Positions 1 to 8,565 of a stretch of 64,000 bases of DNA are shown piece after piece; positions within the stretch are counted from its first letter, which is position 1; the number at the start of each line of letters is the position of its first letter. The position numbers were made by a program, and so were the translations under genes. The stretch is taken from the NCBI RefSeq assembly GCF_048553275.1, contig NZ_JBLZMW010000018.1, forward strand, positions 1 to 64,000, written 5' to 3'. The DNA is from Pacificoceanicola sp048553275. Its GTDB lineage: Bacteria > Pseudomonadota > Alphaproteobacteria > Rhodobacterales > Rhodobacteraceae. A model generated the notes under the pieces. It saw nothing but the letters and a program-made list of their open reading frames with translations, searched no databases and had not been told where the DNA came from.

Positions 1-114
1 CACGTCATGCGCCACGCCCAGAACCTGGAAACGGTCAACACCTACGAGGGCACGCACGACGTCCATGCCTTGATCCTCGGCCGCGCGATCACGGATCTGC
101 AGGCGTTCGTATAA
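1..114 (+). CDS. gcdH: Glutaryl-CoA dehydrogenase, C-terminal end (partial)
   Basis: Open from the first base, this frame encodes the last 37 residues of an acyl-CoA dehydrogenase and stops with TAA. The stretch NLETVNTYEGTHDVHALILG is the characteristic C-terminus of the glutaryl-CoA dehydrogenase branch: the YEGTHD segment lies next to the FAD and the catalytic region in this family. The enzyme oxidises and decarboxylates glutaryl-CoA to crotonyl-CoA in lysine/tryptophan breakdown. The rest of the gene lies upstream of the window. No terminator hairpin is obvious directly after the stop. Confidence 0.85.
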   Translation, partial: HVMRHAQNLETVNTYEGTHDVHALILGRAITDLQAFV

Positions 115-831
115 GGGCGGTGGGGAGGGGCCGCGTAGTCTTGCGGTAACAATGGCCGGACTGGTTTGCGGGGTGGACCGGCGGCTGCCGGGCCCCGCTG
201 ATACGTGCTTCGGAAGGTCTTGGGCGAGGTATGCGCTACGCCCTCTGATCTGGCCTGTATTAACATTCTTGACAGGAGTGCTGGCGCTGGCATCCGTGCG
301 GATGGATGACAGTATTGCCGCGACGCGGGGGGCCGTGACGCGATTCCGTACCGAAGCATGACAGGGCAGCCGATCTGTTTGAAGCCAGCGGGAAACCGGC
401 AATTTGTCTCTTTCAGCGATCACTTCAGCGCTTTTATCGCCGTCCAAGTCGCGCTGCTGTCCAAACGCTCCGTCGAGCTGGAGCAGCAAAGGCGTCATCG
501 AACGTTGGTGACGCTCGGCATGCCGATTGTATGAATTTGGTTGGGTAATTGTCTGTTCCGTGCAACGTGACTGGGACACGCAGGCAATTGAAACAGATAC
601 ACAAAATCTACTCGCGAGGAGGCGGCAATAGGCTGGAAGCGCCTCGCCAGCCTCCCCGGGGAGCTCCCGGATTGCTCTTGATTGGCCACGGCCAAAAATC
701 TAATCGCACGGCGCGATAGTGACGCAGCGTATGGTGCCTTTGATCGCAAACTGAACTAAACGGTTTGCTCTTGGGTGCGTGCAGCCTATATCGCTCCAAC
801 AAATCCATTGCTCTCCGACAGGAATCCGAGA
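115..831. other. Gene-free stretch before the efflux operon
   Basis: About 700 bases with only short open frames (longest sensible one 69 codons at 152-361 on the plus strand) that match nothing I recognise and have no convincing ribosome binding site. It should contain the promoter for the RND efflux genes, but I cannot point to a clear operator. No local TetR-type regulator is present. Confidence 0.5.
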
Positions 832-1854
832 ATGCGCGCGCTACTTTTTCTTATTATAGCCCTGACGTTGAATGTCCCGGCCTTCGCCCAGGACGCCCCG
901 AAGCCCGTCAAGCTGATGACGATCGATTCTCGTCCCGTTGTGTTGCAACGACAGTTCTTTGGCCAGGTCACAGCCTTGCAGACCGTCGACCTTGCATTCC
1001 AGGTCGCAGGCCAGGTCGAAATGCTCAACGCTGCCGAGGGCACGACAAAAGCCGAAGATACGTTGATCGCGCGCCTTGACCTCGCCGGCTACGAACGCGC
1101 CGTGGCACAGGCGCAAGCCAACTTCGACAAGGCGCAGCGTGATGCGGAACGGCTGAGTTCACTTGGAGAGCAGGTGGCCTCTGCCGTGTCGGTCCGGGAT
1201 GCGGAAACCAAGCTGCAGCTGGCAGAAATTGCGCTTGAGAACGCTAAGGATGATCTCGGCCACGCATCGTTGCGCGCCCCTTTCGACGCTCTGGTCGCGC
1301 GGCGGCTGATCGCCAATTATACCACAGTGGCTGCTGGCACGCCGGTTGTGCGGTTGCACGACATTTCCGAAATGCGCGTGGATATCGAGGTGCCCGAGGT
1401 GCTGTTTCGGCAAGCCGGAGCCGGGGATCAGGTTCGCTTTACCGCCGTCCTTCCCGGCGATACGACGCGTTTTCCATTGAGCCTGCGCGAGTTCGAAACC
1501 GAAACCTCAAGCATCGGGCAGACCTATACCATTACCTTGGCCTTTACCGACAATCCCGGTGCGTTCGTCTTTCCCGGCGCTTCTGTGACGGTCAATGCCA
1601 CGACGCCGGGCAAGACGCCGGAGGGGATCATCATCCCGGAGACTGCGTTGGTGTTTGATCCGGCGGGGTTGGCCTCGGTCATGGTCTTCGAGAACGGAAG
1701 CGTCCGGCGGACGCCGGTTGAGGTCGAGCTGCGCAGTGATGGGCAGCTCTACATGACAGAGGGTCCTGAAGATGGCACCCAGATCGTTGTGACCGGTGCG
1801 TCACAACTGCGCGACGGCCAGGCCGTGCGTCCCTTCACACGCATCGGGGAATAA
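832..1854 (+). CDS. RND efflux pump periplasmic adaptor (membrane fusion protein)
   Basis: A 340-residue HlyD/AcrA-type periplasmic adaptor that would link the inner-membrane RND pump to an outer-membrane channel. Start ATG 832 is chosen because it opens directly on a signal peptide (MRALLFLIIALTLNVPAFAQ, cleavage after AFA-Q); the frame extends upstream to 775 but those residues are not hydrophobic. Residues about 45-80 form the first lipoyl half (QVTALQTVDLAFQVAGQVE), about 95-150 an alanine/glutamate-rich helical hairpin, and LRAPFDALVARR the returning lipoyl half, followed by beta-barrel and membrane-proximal domains. There is no lipobox cysteine. It lies 4 bases upstream of the pump gene. 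No outer-membrane factor gene is in the window, so a TolC from elsewhere is presumably used. Substrate unknown. Confidence 0.85.
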   Translation: MRALLFLIIALTLNVPAFAQDAPKPVKLMTIDSRPVVLQRQFFGQVTALQTVDLAFQVAGQVEMLNAAEGTTKAEDTLIARLDLAGYERAVAQAQANFDKAQRDAERLSSLGEQVASAVSVRDAETKLQLAEIALENAKDDLGHASLRAPFDALVARRLIANYTTVAAGTPVVRLHDISEMRVDIEVPEVLFRQAGAGDQVRFTAVLPGDTTRFPLSLREFETETSSIGQTYTITLAFTDNPGAFVFPGASVTVNATTPGKTPEGIIIPETALVFDPAGLASVMVFENGSVRRTPVEVELRSDGQLYMTEGPEDGTQIVVTGASQLRDGQAVRPFTRIGE

Positions 1855-1858
1855 CGCC

Positions 1859-4800
1859 ATGTCCATCGCCCGCGCCTCCATCGACAAGGCGCTGATCACC
1901 TGGATCCTGATGCTGGTCTGCCTGTTGGGTGGCATCTGGGGGTTCGCGACGATCGGCCGCCTCGAAGACCCGTCCTTCACCATCAAGAACGCCATCATCA
2001 TCACGCAATACCCCGGTGCGACCGCCGAGCAGGTGGCGCGGGAGGTCTCGGAGCCGATCGAATCCGAGATCCAGAAGATGGGCGAAATCGACTTTATCAC
2101 GTCTTCAAACAAACCCGGGATCAGCCGGATCTCGGTCAATATCGAATCGATCTATGACGGCACGGAGTTGCCGGCGATCTGGACCAAGCTGCGCAATCGC
2201 GTGGCCGACGCACAGCGCAGCCTGCCGCCCGAAGCGGGGACACCCATTGTCAACGATACGTTCGGGGACGTGTTTGGTGTCTTTTATGCGGTGACCGCCC
2301 CTGGGTTTTCCGATTCCGAAGTGCATGACATCTCAGGATACCTCCGGCGCGAGCTGCTGGCTGTGGATGGTGTGGCGGATGTGGCCGTCGCGGGATTGCC
2401 GGCGGAGGCGATCTATGTCGATGCGCGCACGTCGATCATCACCAACCTCGGCATCGGGGCGACCGCCATCGGAGCCGCGCTGTCCAACACGGATTCGCGC
2501 ACGCAGGCGGGCAGTGTTTCGCAAAATGGCCAGGACGTCCGCATCCAGGCGCCGGAAGGCACCGATACGGTCGACGAGATTGCAAATCTGACAATCGGCG
2601 TCGGCGGGGAAGTCATCGACCTGCTCGATCTTGCCACGGTGGAACGGGGTCGCGTGACCGACCCGACCGAAATCATCCGTTTTCAGGGGCAGGAGGCCTT
2701 TACCCTCGGGGTTGCAGGGAAGGCCGACCTGAACATTGTCGATGTGGGCAAACGCGTGGATGTGCGGCTTGAAGAAATCATGCGTGACGTTCCGGCGGGT
2801 GTCGAACTGCACCCGATCTACCAGCAGCATGTCGTGGTGGACGAAGCGTCCAGTGCATTTCTGTTGAACCTTGCCATGTCGGTGGCGATTGTCGTGATCG
2901 TGCTGGCGCTGTTCATGGGCTGGCGCGCGGCGGTCGTCGTCGGGGCGACCCTGTTGCTGACCGTGGTCGGCACGCTGTTCATGATGGCGCTTTTTGGCAT
3001 CGAGATGGAACGCATCAGCCTTGGTGCATTGATCATCGCCATGGGGATGCTGGTCGATAACGCGATCGTGGTCGCCGAAGGCATGCAAGGAGACATGGCG
3101 CAGGGTAAATCGTCGCGCGAGGCCGCAGAAGACGTGGCCTCCAAGACGCAGGTTCCGTTGCTGGGGGCAACCGTCATCGGCATCATGGCCTTTGCAGGCA
3201 TTGGCCTCAGCCCGGATGCCACCGGGGAATTCCTGTTCTCGCTGTTTGCGGTTATCGGGATTTCGCTGCTCTTGTCGTGGATTTTGGCCATCACGGCCAC
3301 GCCGCTGCTGGCGCATTACTTTTTCAAGGTGGGCAAGGGCGACGGTGCGGATCATTATGGCGGGCCGCTGTTTCGCGCGTATCGGGCGGTTCTGAATGCC
3401 GCTTTGACGCTTCGCCACCTCGTGATCGTGGCTCTGATCGGGATTACGGTCGTGTGCTATATCGGTTTCGGACAGGTCAAGCAGCAGTTCTTTCCGGACA
3501 GCAACACGCCGATCTTCTACGTCCACTACAAGCTGCCGCAGGGCTCCAGCATTCATCAGGTGTCTGACGACATGGCGCTGCTTGAAAACTGGCTGGCAGA
3601 GCGGGACGATGTGACGTCGGTGTCGACCTTCATCGGCGGGGGTGCGACGCGTTTCATGCTGACATATGCCCCCGAGGAGGCGCTGCCGACTTATGGCCAT
3701 ATGATCATCCGCACCGACCGGCTTGATCAGATCCCGACGCTGCGTTCAGACTTGGAGGACTTTGGTCGAAGCACGCTGACGGCCGGTGAATTCAGGACCG
3801 AACGTCTGGCCTTTGGTCCGGGCGGCGGTGCCCCGATCGCGGCGCGGTTCTCCGGGCCGGATCCGGTTGTTTTGCGCGAACTCGCCGAACAGGCGGAAAC
3901 GGCGCTTCTGGAGGCGTCTGACCTGCTTCAGGACCTGCGCACCGACTGGCGCGAGAGGGAGCTTGCCATTGTGCCGCGCTTTGCCGACGAACGCGCCAAG
4001 GCCGCAGGCGTTTCGCGCGAGGATCTGGCGCTGGCGCTGTTGTTTGGTACGGAAGGCAGCCGCGTCGGGAACTACAGGGAGGGCGAGCGCCTGATCCCCA
4101 TCATCATGCGCTCGGACAGCGCGCAAGGGGAGGGGGCCGCGCATCTGGCGGACCTCCCGGTCTATTCCGAAGCAGCCGGGGCTTATATTCCCGTGGTGCA
4201 GATTATCGACGGGTTTGACTGGGAGGCGCAGAATACCTTTGTGGTGCGCCGGGACCGGGTGCCCACGATCACTGTGATGGCCGACGTTGTCGCCGATGAG
4301 AATGCCTCTGCGGTTTTCAATGATGTGCGCGGCGCAGTCGAAGCGATCACGTTGCCGGAGGGGTACGTGCTTGAGTGGGGCGGCGAATACGAAAGCTCGA
4401 CCGAAGCACAGGCCAGCCTTGGCAAGCAGTTGCCGCTGTCGCTGATTATCATGGTGTTGATCTCGGTCTTGCTGTTCGGAACGATCCGTCAGCCGGTCAT
4501 AATCTGGCTGTTGGTTCCGATGAGCGTAAACGGCGTCGCGCTTGGCTTGCTGGGGACGGGATTGCCATTCTCGTTCACCGCACTTCTTGGATTGCTCAGC
4601 CTGTCGGGCATGTTGATCAAGAACGGCATCGTCCTTGTCGAAGAAATTGATCTTGTCCGGGCCGAGGGTGTGCCGTTCCGGCAAGCGATCCTCGATGCCT
4701 CGACCTCCCGTTTGCGACCGGTTGTTCTGGCGGCGGCGACAACAATCCTTGGCATGATCCCGCTTCTGTCAGACGCGTTCTTTGCCTCGATGGCGGTGAC

Positions 4801-4933
4801 GATCATGGGCGGGCTTGGCTTTGCCTCGATCCTGACCCTGGTGGCGGCTCCGGTCTTCTACTTCAGTTTCTTCCCGACGGCGCGCAAAGAGGATGCGAAG
4901 GCCCGGAGGGCCGAAAAACTGGCCAGTACATAA
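1859..4933 (+). CDS. RND efflux transporter (AcrB-like inner-membrane pump)
   Basis: A 1024-residue RND permease, the normal length of the family, with two repeats each made of one transmembrane helix, a large periplasmic loop and five more helices. Start ATG 1859 sits 4 bases after the adaptor stop. Helix 4 carries LGALIIAMGMLVDNAIVVAEG: the first aspartate of the proton relay is kept, the second is asparagine, as in many environmental RND pumps. Helix 10 carries LSLSGMLIKNGIVLVEE with the relay lysine. It exports small molecules from periplasm or membrane using the proton gradient; the substrate cannot be read from sequence. Both helix motifs make a metal-exporting CzcA-type pump less likely than a drug/solvent-type pump. 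Confidence 0.88.
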   Translation: MSIARASIDKALITWILMLVCLLGGIWGFATIGRLEDPSFTIKNAIIITQYPGATAEQVAREVSEPIESEIQKMGEIDFITSSNKPGISRISVNIESIYDGTELPAIWTKLRNRVADAQRSLPPEAGTPIVNDTFGDVFGVFYAVTAPGFSDSEVHDISGYLRRELLAVDGVADVAVAGLPAEAIYVDARTSIITNLGIGATAIGAALSNTDSRTQAGSVSQNGQDVRIQAPEGTDTVDEIANLTIGVGGEVIDLLDLATVERGRVTDPTEIIRFQGQEAFTLGVAGKADLNIVDVGKRVDVRLEEIMRDVPAGVELHPIYQQHVVVDEASSAFLLNLAMSVAIVVIVLALFMGWRAAVVVGATLLLTVVGTLFMMALFGIEMERISLGALIIAMGMLVDNAIVVAEGMQGDMAQGKSSREAAEDVASKTQVPLLGATVIGIMAFAGIGLSPDATGEFLFSLFAVIGISLLLSWILAITATPLLAHYFFKVGKGDGADHYGGPLFRAYRAVLNAALTLRHLVIVALIGITVVCYIGFGQVKQQFFPDSNTPIFYVHYKLPQGSSIHQVSDDMALLENWLAERDDVTSVSTFIGGGATRFMLTYAPEEALPTYGHMIIRTDRLDQIPTLRSDLEDFGRSTLTAGEFRTERLAFGPGGGAPIAARFSGPDPVVLRELAEQAETALLEASDLLQDLRTDWRERELAIVPRFADERAKAAGVSREDLALALLFGTEGSRVGNYREGERLIPIIMRSDSAQGEGAAHLADLPVYSEAAGAYIPVVQIIDGFDWEAQNTFVVRRDRVPTITVMADVVADENASAVFNDVRGAVEAITLPEGYVLEWGGEYESSTEAQASLGKQLPLSLIIMVLISVLLFGTIRQPVIIWLLVPMSVNGVALGLLGTGLPFSFTALLGLLSLSGMLIKNGIVLVEEIDLVRAEGVPFRQAILDASTSRLRPVVLAAATTILGMIPLLSDAFFASMAVTIMGGLGFASILTLVAAPVFYFSFFPTARKEDAKARRAEKLAST

Positions 4934-4936
4934 AAC

Positions 4937-4963
4937 AAAAGGCCCGCCTGGCGCGGGCCTTTG
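4937..4963 (+). terminator. Intrinsic terminator of the RND operon
   Basis: AAAGGCCCGC and GCGGGCCTTT form a perfect 10-base stem over a 5-base loop, beginning 4 bases after the pump stop codon. A-rich left and T-rich right flanks make it a textbook Rho-independent terminator that would work on both strands. Confidence 0.85.
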
Positions 4964-5041
4964 CAATAGATGGCGCAGCGTGGGGCATGATTGTGTTCAC
5001 TACACCCCTATCCAAAGAAACCCGCTCCAGAATATTACTTC

Positions 5042-5069
5042 GGGAGCGGGGAGCGGGGAGCGGGGAGCG
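5042..5069 (+). repeat. Four tandem copies of the heptamer GGGAGCG
   Basis: GGGAGCG is repeated four times without spacing. The upstream CCCGCTCC at 5021-5028 can pair with GGAGCGGG in several registers of the repeat, so the transcript could form alternative hairpins. It lies 70 bases before the hydrolase start, probably in its 5' leader or promoter. Copy number may vary by slippage. Confidence 0.8.
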
Positions 5070-5139
5070 ATGAGAGCCGTAGCGCGGAAGAAGCGGGCGT
5101 GCGAGATTGACAGAAACACATCAGAGCTGGAGCCTGAGA

Positions 5140-6195
5140 ATGAAAACAATGACCAAAGCGCTCGGCATCGCCGGAGCGATTGCCATCGCGTCCTGTATGC
5201 AAACTCTTGCTGCTCAGGACATAGCAGGCGTCCGGAAAACCTCCATTTTTTCCGACGAGCGACAAGCCGATCTGGAGGTGACAATCTGGTACCCCGCTTC
5301 AGGGAGCGGAGAGGCCGTGACCCTTGGTGAGAACATTTTCTTCGAGGGGACCCCGGCGGCAATGGGTGCCCCGCTGCGTGACGGGGTGTTCCCGCTTGTC
5401 GTGTTGTCCCACGGGGCTGGCTTGGCGGGCACTGCCGATGCGATGAGCTGGATCGCGGCACCGTTGGCTGAAGCCGGGTTCGTCGTTGTGGCGCCCACGC
5501 ACCCCGGAAATACGGGCAGAAACCGCTCGGCAGAAGAGACGATGAAACTCTGGCTGCGTCCGTCTGATCTTTCCGACGCACTTGACGCAATCGAGACAGA
5601 CCCAACGTTCAGCCCGCATGTCGCGAGCGAACAGATCGGTGTTCTTGGCCTGTCGATGGGTGGCAATACGGCGCTTTCCATTGTCGGTGCGAGACTGGAT
5701 CCCGAACTTTTTGCGCGCTACTGCGACACAGATGAACTCAATGCGTCCCTGTGCGATTGGGTACGCTTGTGTGGCGTTGATCTGCACGCGATGGACAAGG
5801 CGGTCGCCGGACGGGACAATACCGATCCTCGTGTCCGGTTCGCCATGGCAATCGACCCGGCACCAGCCGATATCTTCACATCGGCATCACTCGCCGGCGT
5901 CTCGGTTCCTGTTTCCATCGTGAACCTGGGTGACGCGGCGGAGATCCCGAAGACCATTCAGGCATCGGGGATCGCGGACGCCGTACCTCACGCGACGTAT
6001 CAGGTGATAGAAGAGGCAAGCCACGCTTCGATGTTCCCGGAATGCAAGACGAATGCGGCCGAAATAGCCATCGAGGAAGGCATCGAAGACCCTATCTGTA
6101 CCGATGGCATCGGCGCCTCCCGGAGTGCCATCCATACTCAACTCATCGACATGACGATCGCCTCTTTTCAAAACGCCATCAAGACTGCGGATTGA
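5140..6195 (+). CDS. Exported alpha/beta hydrolase (dienelactone-hydrolase-like)
   Basis: A 351-residue secreted alpha/beta hydrolase resembling the predicted dienelactone hydrolase group. The start at 5140 is chosen because it opens on a signal sequence; IASC at residues 16-19 would fit a lipobox, with signal-peptidase I cleavage after LAA as an alternative. The nucleophile elbow is GLSMGG with Ser172; HGAG at 91-94 is likely the oxyanion strand; Asp265 (NLGDAAE) and His295 (EEASHASM) are candidates for the rest of the triad. Several cysteines (194, 205, 211, 302) could form periplasmic disulfides. It stands alone between the RND terminator and a 370-base gap. Substrate unknown. Confidence 0.75.
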   Translation: MKTMTKALGIAGAIAIASCMQTLAAQDIAGVRKTSIFSDERQADLEVTIWYPASGSGEAVTLGENIFFEGTPAAMGAPLRDGVFPLVVLSHGAGLAGTADAMSWIAAPLAEAGFVVVAPTHPGNTGRNRSAEETMKLWLRPSDLSDALDAIETDPTFSPHVASEQIGVLGLSMGGNTALSIVGARLDPELFARYCDTDELNASLCDWVRLCGVDLHAMDKAVAGRDNTDPRVRFAMAIDPAPADIFTSASLAGVSVPVSIVNLGDAAEIPKTIQASGIADAVPHATYQVIEEASHASMFPECKTNAAEIAIEEGIEDPICTDGIGASRSAIHTQLIDMTIASFQNAIKTAD

Positions 6196-6565
6196 AGTCC
6201 CCCCGTCCTCGATCCGGGTTTGACCGCGAGATGTCCTTTGCGAGGCTGCCCCACATGTAACTCATGATTGGGAACCTGATGTCTTGAAGGGGCTCGAAGC
6301 GATCATTTCGCTCCGAGCCCAACGCGGGTACTCTTCTGCCGTTTCGAAGGCGGGGTACTCAAGGGCCTCGTGCGTTTGGGGATGAGCAGTCCTGGCTGGT
6401 GATTTGATTGGCCGCCGATGGGTCAATCGACCTGCGCCGCGGGCCAAAGCGCCGCGCGATTACGTTTTCGTGGCTAGAGGATCAAGAGGGTTTGCTTTCT
6501 GAACATCCTGGGCTATCTGAATTTTCAGAAATAACTGAAAAGTCTGAATGCCGAGGGTTGTGCCT
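6196..6565. other. Intergenic stretch with a hairpin and an operator-like palindrome
   Basis: No gene is visible. At 6291-6319 GGCTCGAAGCGA faces TCGCTCCGAGCC (one mismatch), a stem that could end the hydrolase transcript although no T-run follows. The last part holds the palindrome listed at 6522-6541. Confidence 0.5.
6522..6541. promoter_or_regulatory. Palindrome upstream of the GbsR/MarR-type gene
   Basis: TTTTCAG and CTGAAAA are perfect inverted 7-mers separated by 6 AT-rich bases, flanked by additional TCTGAA copies at about 6516 and 6543. Its place just before the regulator gene and about 600 bases before cydA suggests an autoregulatory operator; this is inferred from position only. 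Confidence 0.55.
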
Positions 6566-7111
6566 ATGAAAATGTCGCCGCTCCATCAGGAGTTCGTCCT
6601 CCATTTCGGAGAAATGGGCAGCCAGTGGGGGATCAATCGGACGGTCGGGCAAATCTATGCGCTGCTTTTCCTGTCGGCTCATGCCCTGAACGCTGATCAG
6701 ATCACCGAAGCGCTGGGGATCAGCCGGTCCAATGCCTCTATGGGGCTAAAGGAGTTGCAAGCCTGGAGGCTGGTTCGTCTGAAACACGTGCAGGGCGATC
6801 GGAAGGATCATTTCACAACGCCCGACGATCTGTGGGAGATCGTCCGGATCCTGATTGACGAACGCAAGAAACGGGAAATCGACCCGACGTTGACCAAGCT
6901 GCGCGCACTGGAAATGCAAGGTCCGGTGGGAGACGACTACTCGGAGGCCCGGATCTCGGAGCTGCGCGAGATGATCGAAATGATGACCGAATTTTACGAA
7001 GACATGGCGCGGCTGGAGACCGAAAAACTGGTCCGCCTGATGACCTACGGCAGCAAGATTGCCGGTCTCATCGACAAGGTGAGCGGCGTCTTTCCCTCCA
7101 CGCAACGCTAA
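6566..7111 (+). CDS. GbsR/MarR-family transcriptional regulator
   Basis: A 181-residue winged-helix regulator. Residues about 10-75 (LHFGEMGSQWGINRTVGQIY ... LNADQITEALGISRSNASMG) match the start of GbsR-type MarR regulators, followed by KELQAWRLVRLKHVQGDRKD as recognition wing and a long charged helical tail for dimerisation. Start 6566 is preferred to ATG 6548 because the latter has no ribosome binding site; either keeps the HTH. It lies 13 bases before cydA in the same direction, so it most likely controls cydAB expression, perhaps in response to respiratory or redox state. GbsR proper senses choline in Bacillus; no choline genes are nearby, so ligand inference by name would be unsafe. Confidence 0.78.
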   Translation: MKMSPLHQEFVLHFGEMGSQWGINRTVGQIYALLFLSAHALNADQITEALGISRSNASMGLKELQAWRLVRLKHVQGDRKDHFTTPDDLWEIVRILIDERKKREIDPTLTKLRALEMQGPVGDDYSEARISELREMIEMMTEFYEDMARLETEKLVRLMTYGSKIAGLIDKVSGVFPSTQR

Positions 7112-7124
7112 AGGACACGACAGA

Positions 7125-8561
7125 ATGGAAGCCTTGGACACACTTCTGCTCAGCCGCATCCAATTTGCGGCGAATATCTCTTTTCACATCCTGTTCCCGA
7201 CGATCACCATCGCCTTGGGCTGGGTGCTGCTGTTCTTCCGCCTGCGCTTCGCGCTCACGAGTGACGAAAAGTGGATGGCGGCTTACCGCTTTTGGGTGAA
7301 AGTCTTTGCCCTCAGCTTCGCTATGGGCGTTGTCTCGGGGATCACCATGTCGTTCCAGTTCGGTACAAATTGGCCGGGTTTCATGGAAACGGTTGGCAAC
7401 ATTGCCGGGCCGCTATTGGCCTATGAGGTGCTGACCGCCTTCTTCCTGGAGGCGGCGTTCATCGGGATCATGCTCTTCGGCTTTTCCCGTGTGCCGCCCT
7501 GGCTGCATATTACAGCGACGGCTCTGGTGGCTTTTGGCACGACCTTGTCGGCCTTCTGGATCATTGTTCTGAACAGCTGGATGCACACGCCGCAGGGCTA
7601 TGAGGTGATCGACGGCGTGGCCTTTGCCACCAGTTGGTGGGACATCGTTTTCAATCCTTCTATGCCTTACCGCTTTGCCCATATGGTGCTGGCGTCCTTT
7701 CTGACTGTGTCGTTTCTGGTGGCGGGTGTCTCAGCCTTCCGCTGGATCGTCGGGGACCGCTCGCGCGAAGTCCGGGCCGTGCTGAAAACCGGCGTGGCCA
7801 TTGCTGCGGTGCTGATCCCGGTGCAGATCTTCATGGGCGACATGCACGGTCTGAACACCCTTGAGCATCAGCCGCAGAAAGTTGCCGCGATGGAGGCCAA
7901 TTGGGAGACCGGGCCGAACGTTCCGCTGCTGCTCTTTGCCCTGCCGGACGAACAGGCGCGCGAGAACCGGTTCGAGATCGGCATTCCGAACGGCGCGTCG
8001 CTCATCCTGACGCATCACCTGGATGGGGTCGTGCCGGGGCTGAATGACTTTGTCGCCGAGGACGGCACGCCAATGCACCCGCCGGTGATGCCTGTCTTCT
8101 GGTCCTTCCGGGTGATGGTGGGCACGGGCTTGGCCATGCTTGTCCTGAGCTGGAGCGCCGCCTTCTACATGTGGCGCCGCCGTGCCCGGCATGAGGGCCG
8201 GATCGCGGGGCACTGGATGGCGGTCGAAGGCCTGCCAAAGCCACTGCTCTGGGCGATGGTGCCCATGGCGCTTTCCGGCTGGGTCGCGACGTTGGCTGGC
8301 TGGTACACGACCGAGATCGGTCGGCAGCCGTGGCTCGTGCAGGGGATCATGACCACCGATATGGCCGTGGCCGATGTGCCGGCACCGATGGTGCTTGGAA
8401 CGCTGGTCGCCTACCTCGCGGTCTATGCCGCCCTGCTGATCGCCTATGTTGGCGTAATCGTCTACCTTGCGCGCAAGGCTGCGCGCGGGGAAGACGCCCG
8501 CGCCGACAGCATGTCACACTCGGGCAAGGCACCTGTCTCTGCCCTGAACCCTGCGGAGTAA
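7125..8561 (+). CDS. cydA: Cytochrome bd quinol oxidase subunit I, short Q-loop (CIO) type
   Basis: The 478-residue catalytic subunit of a bd-type oxidase, an inner-membrane enzyme that reduces O2 with quinol and is relatively tolerant of cyanide and low oxygen. The expected heme ligands are visible: His21 (SFHILFP) for the high-spin heme pocket, His186 (RFAHMV) and Met331 (FRVMVG) for heme b558, with Glu101 and Glu109 in the proton channel helix and the GRQPW signature at 399-403. The quinol-binding loop between about 240 and 320 is short, placing the protein in the CioA/cyanide-insensitive group rather than with E. coli CydA. Transcribed with the regulator upstream and cydB downstream (4-base gap). 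Confidence 0.93.
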   Translation: MEALDTLLLSRIQFAANISFHILFPTITIALGWVLLFFRLRFALTSDEKWMAAYRFWVKVFALSFAMGVVSGITMSFQFGTNWPGFMETVGNIAGPLLAYEVLTAFFLEAAFIGIMLFGFSRVPPWLHITATALVAFGTTLSAFWIIVLNSWMHTPQGYEVIDGVAFATSWWDIVFNPSMPYRFAHMVLASFLTVSFLVAGVSAFRWIVGDRSREVRAVLKTGVAIAAVLIPVQIFMGDMHGLNTLEHQPQKVAAMEANWETGPNVPLLLFALPDEQARENRFEIGIPNGASLILTHHLDGVVPGLNDFVAEDGTPMHPPVMPVFWSFRVMVGTGLAMLVLSWSAAFYMWRRRARHEGRIAGHWMAVEGLPKPLLWAMVPMALSGWVATLAGWYTTEIGRQPWLVQGIMTTDMAVADVPAPMVLGTLVAYLAVYAALLIAYVGVIVYLARKAARGEDARADSMSHSGKAPVSALNPAE

Positions 8562-8565
8562 TCCA

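Noticed and set aside
152..361. 69-codon frame in the first intergenic region
   Set aside because: No ribosome binding site, no recognisable similarity; typical chance frame.
2333..3700. A 455-codon minus-strand frame inside the RND pump gene
   Set aside because: Shadow of the pump gene with no domain, start signal or ribosome binding site.
5042..5069. Possible CRISPR-like or VNTR locus
   Set aside because: Repeat unit is only seven bases with no spacers and no cas genes; kept only as a tandem repeat.
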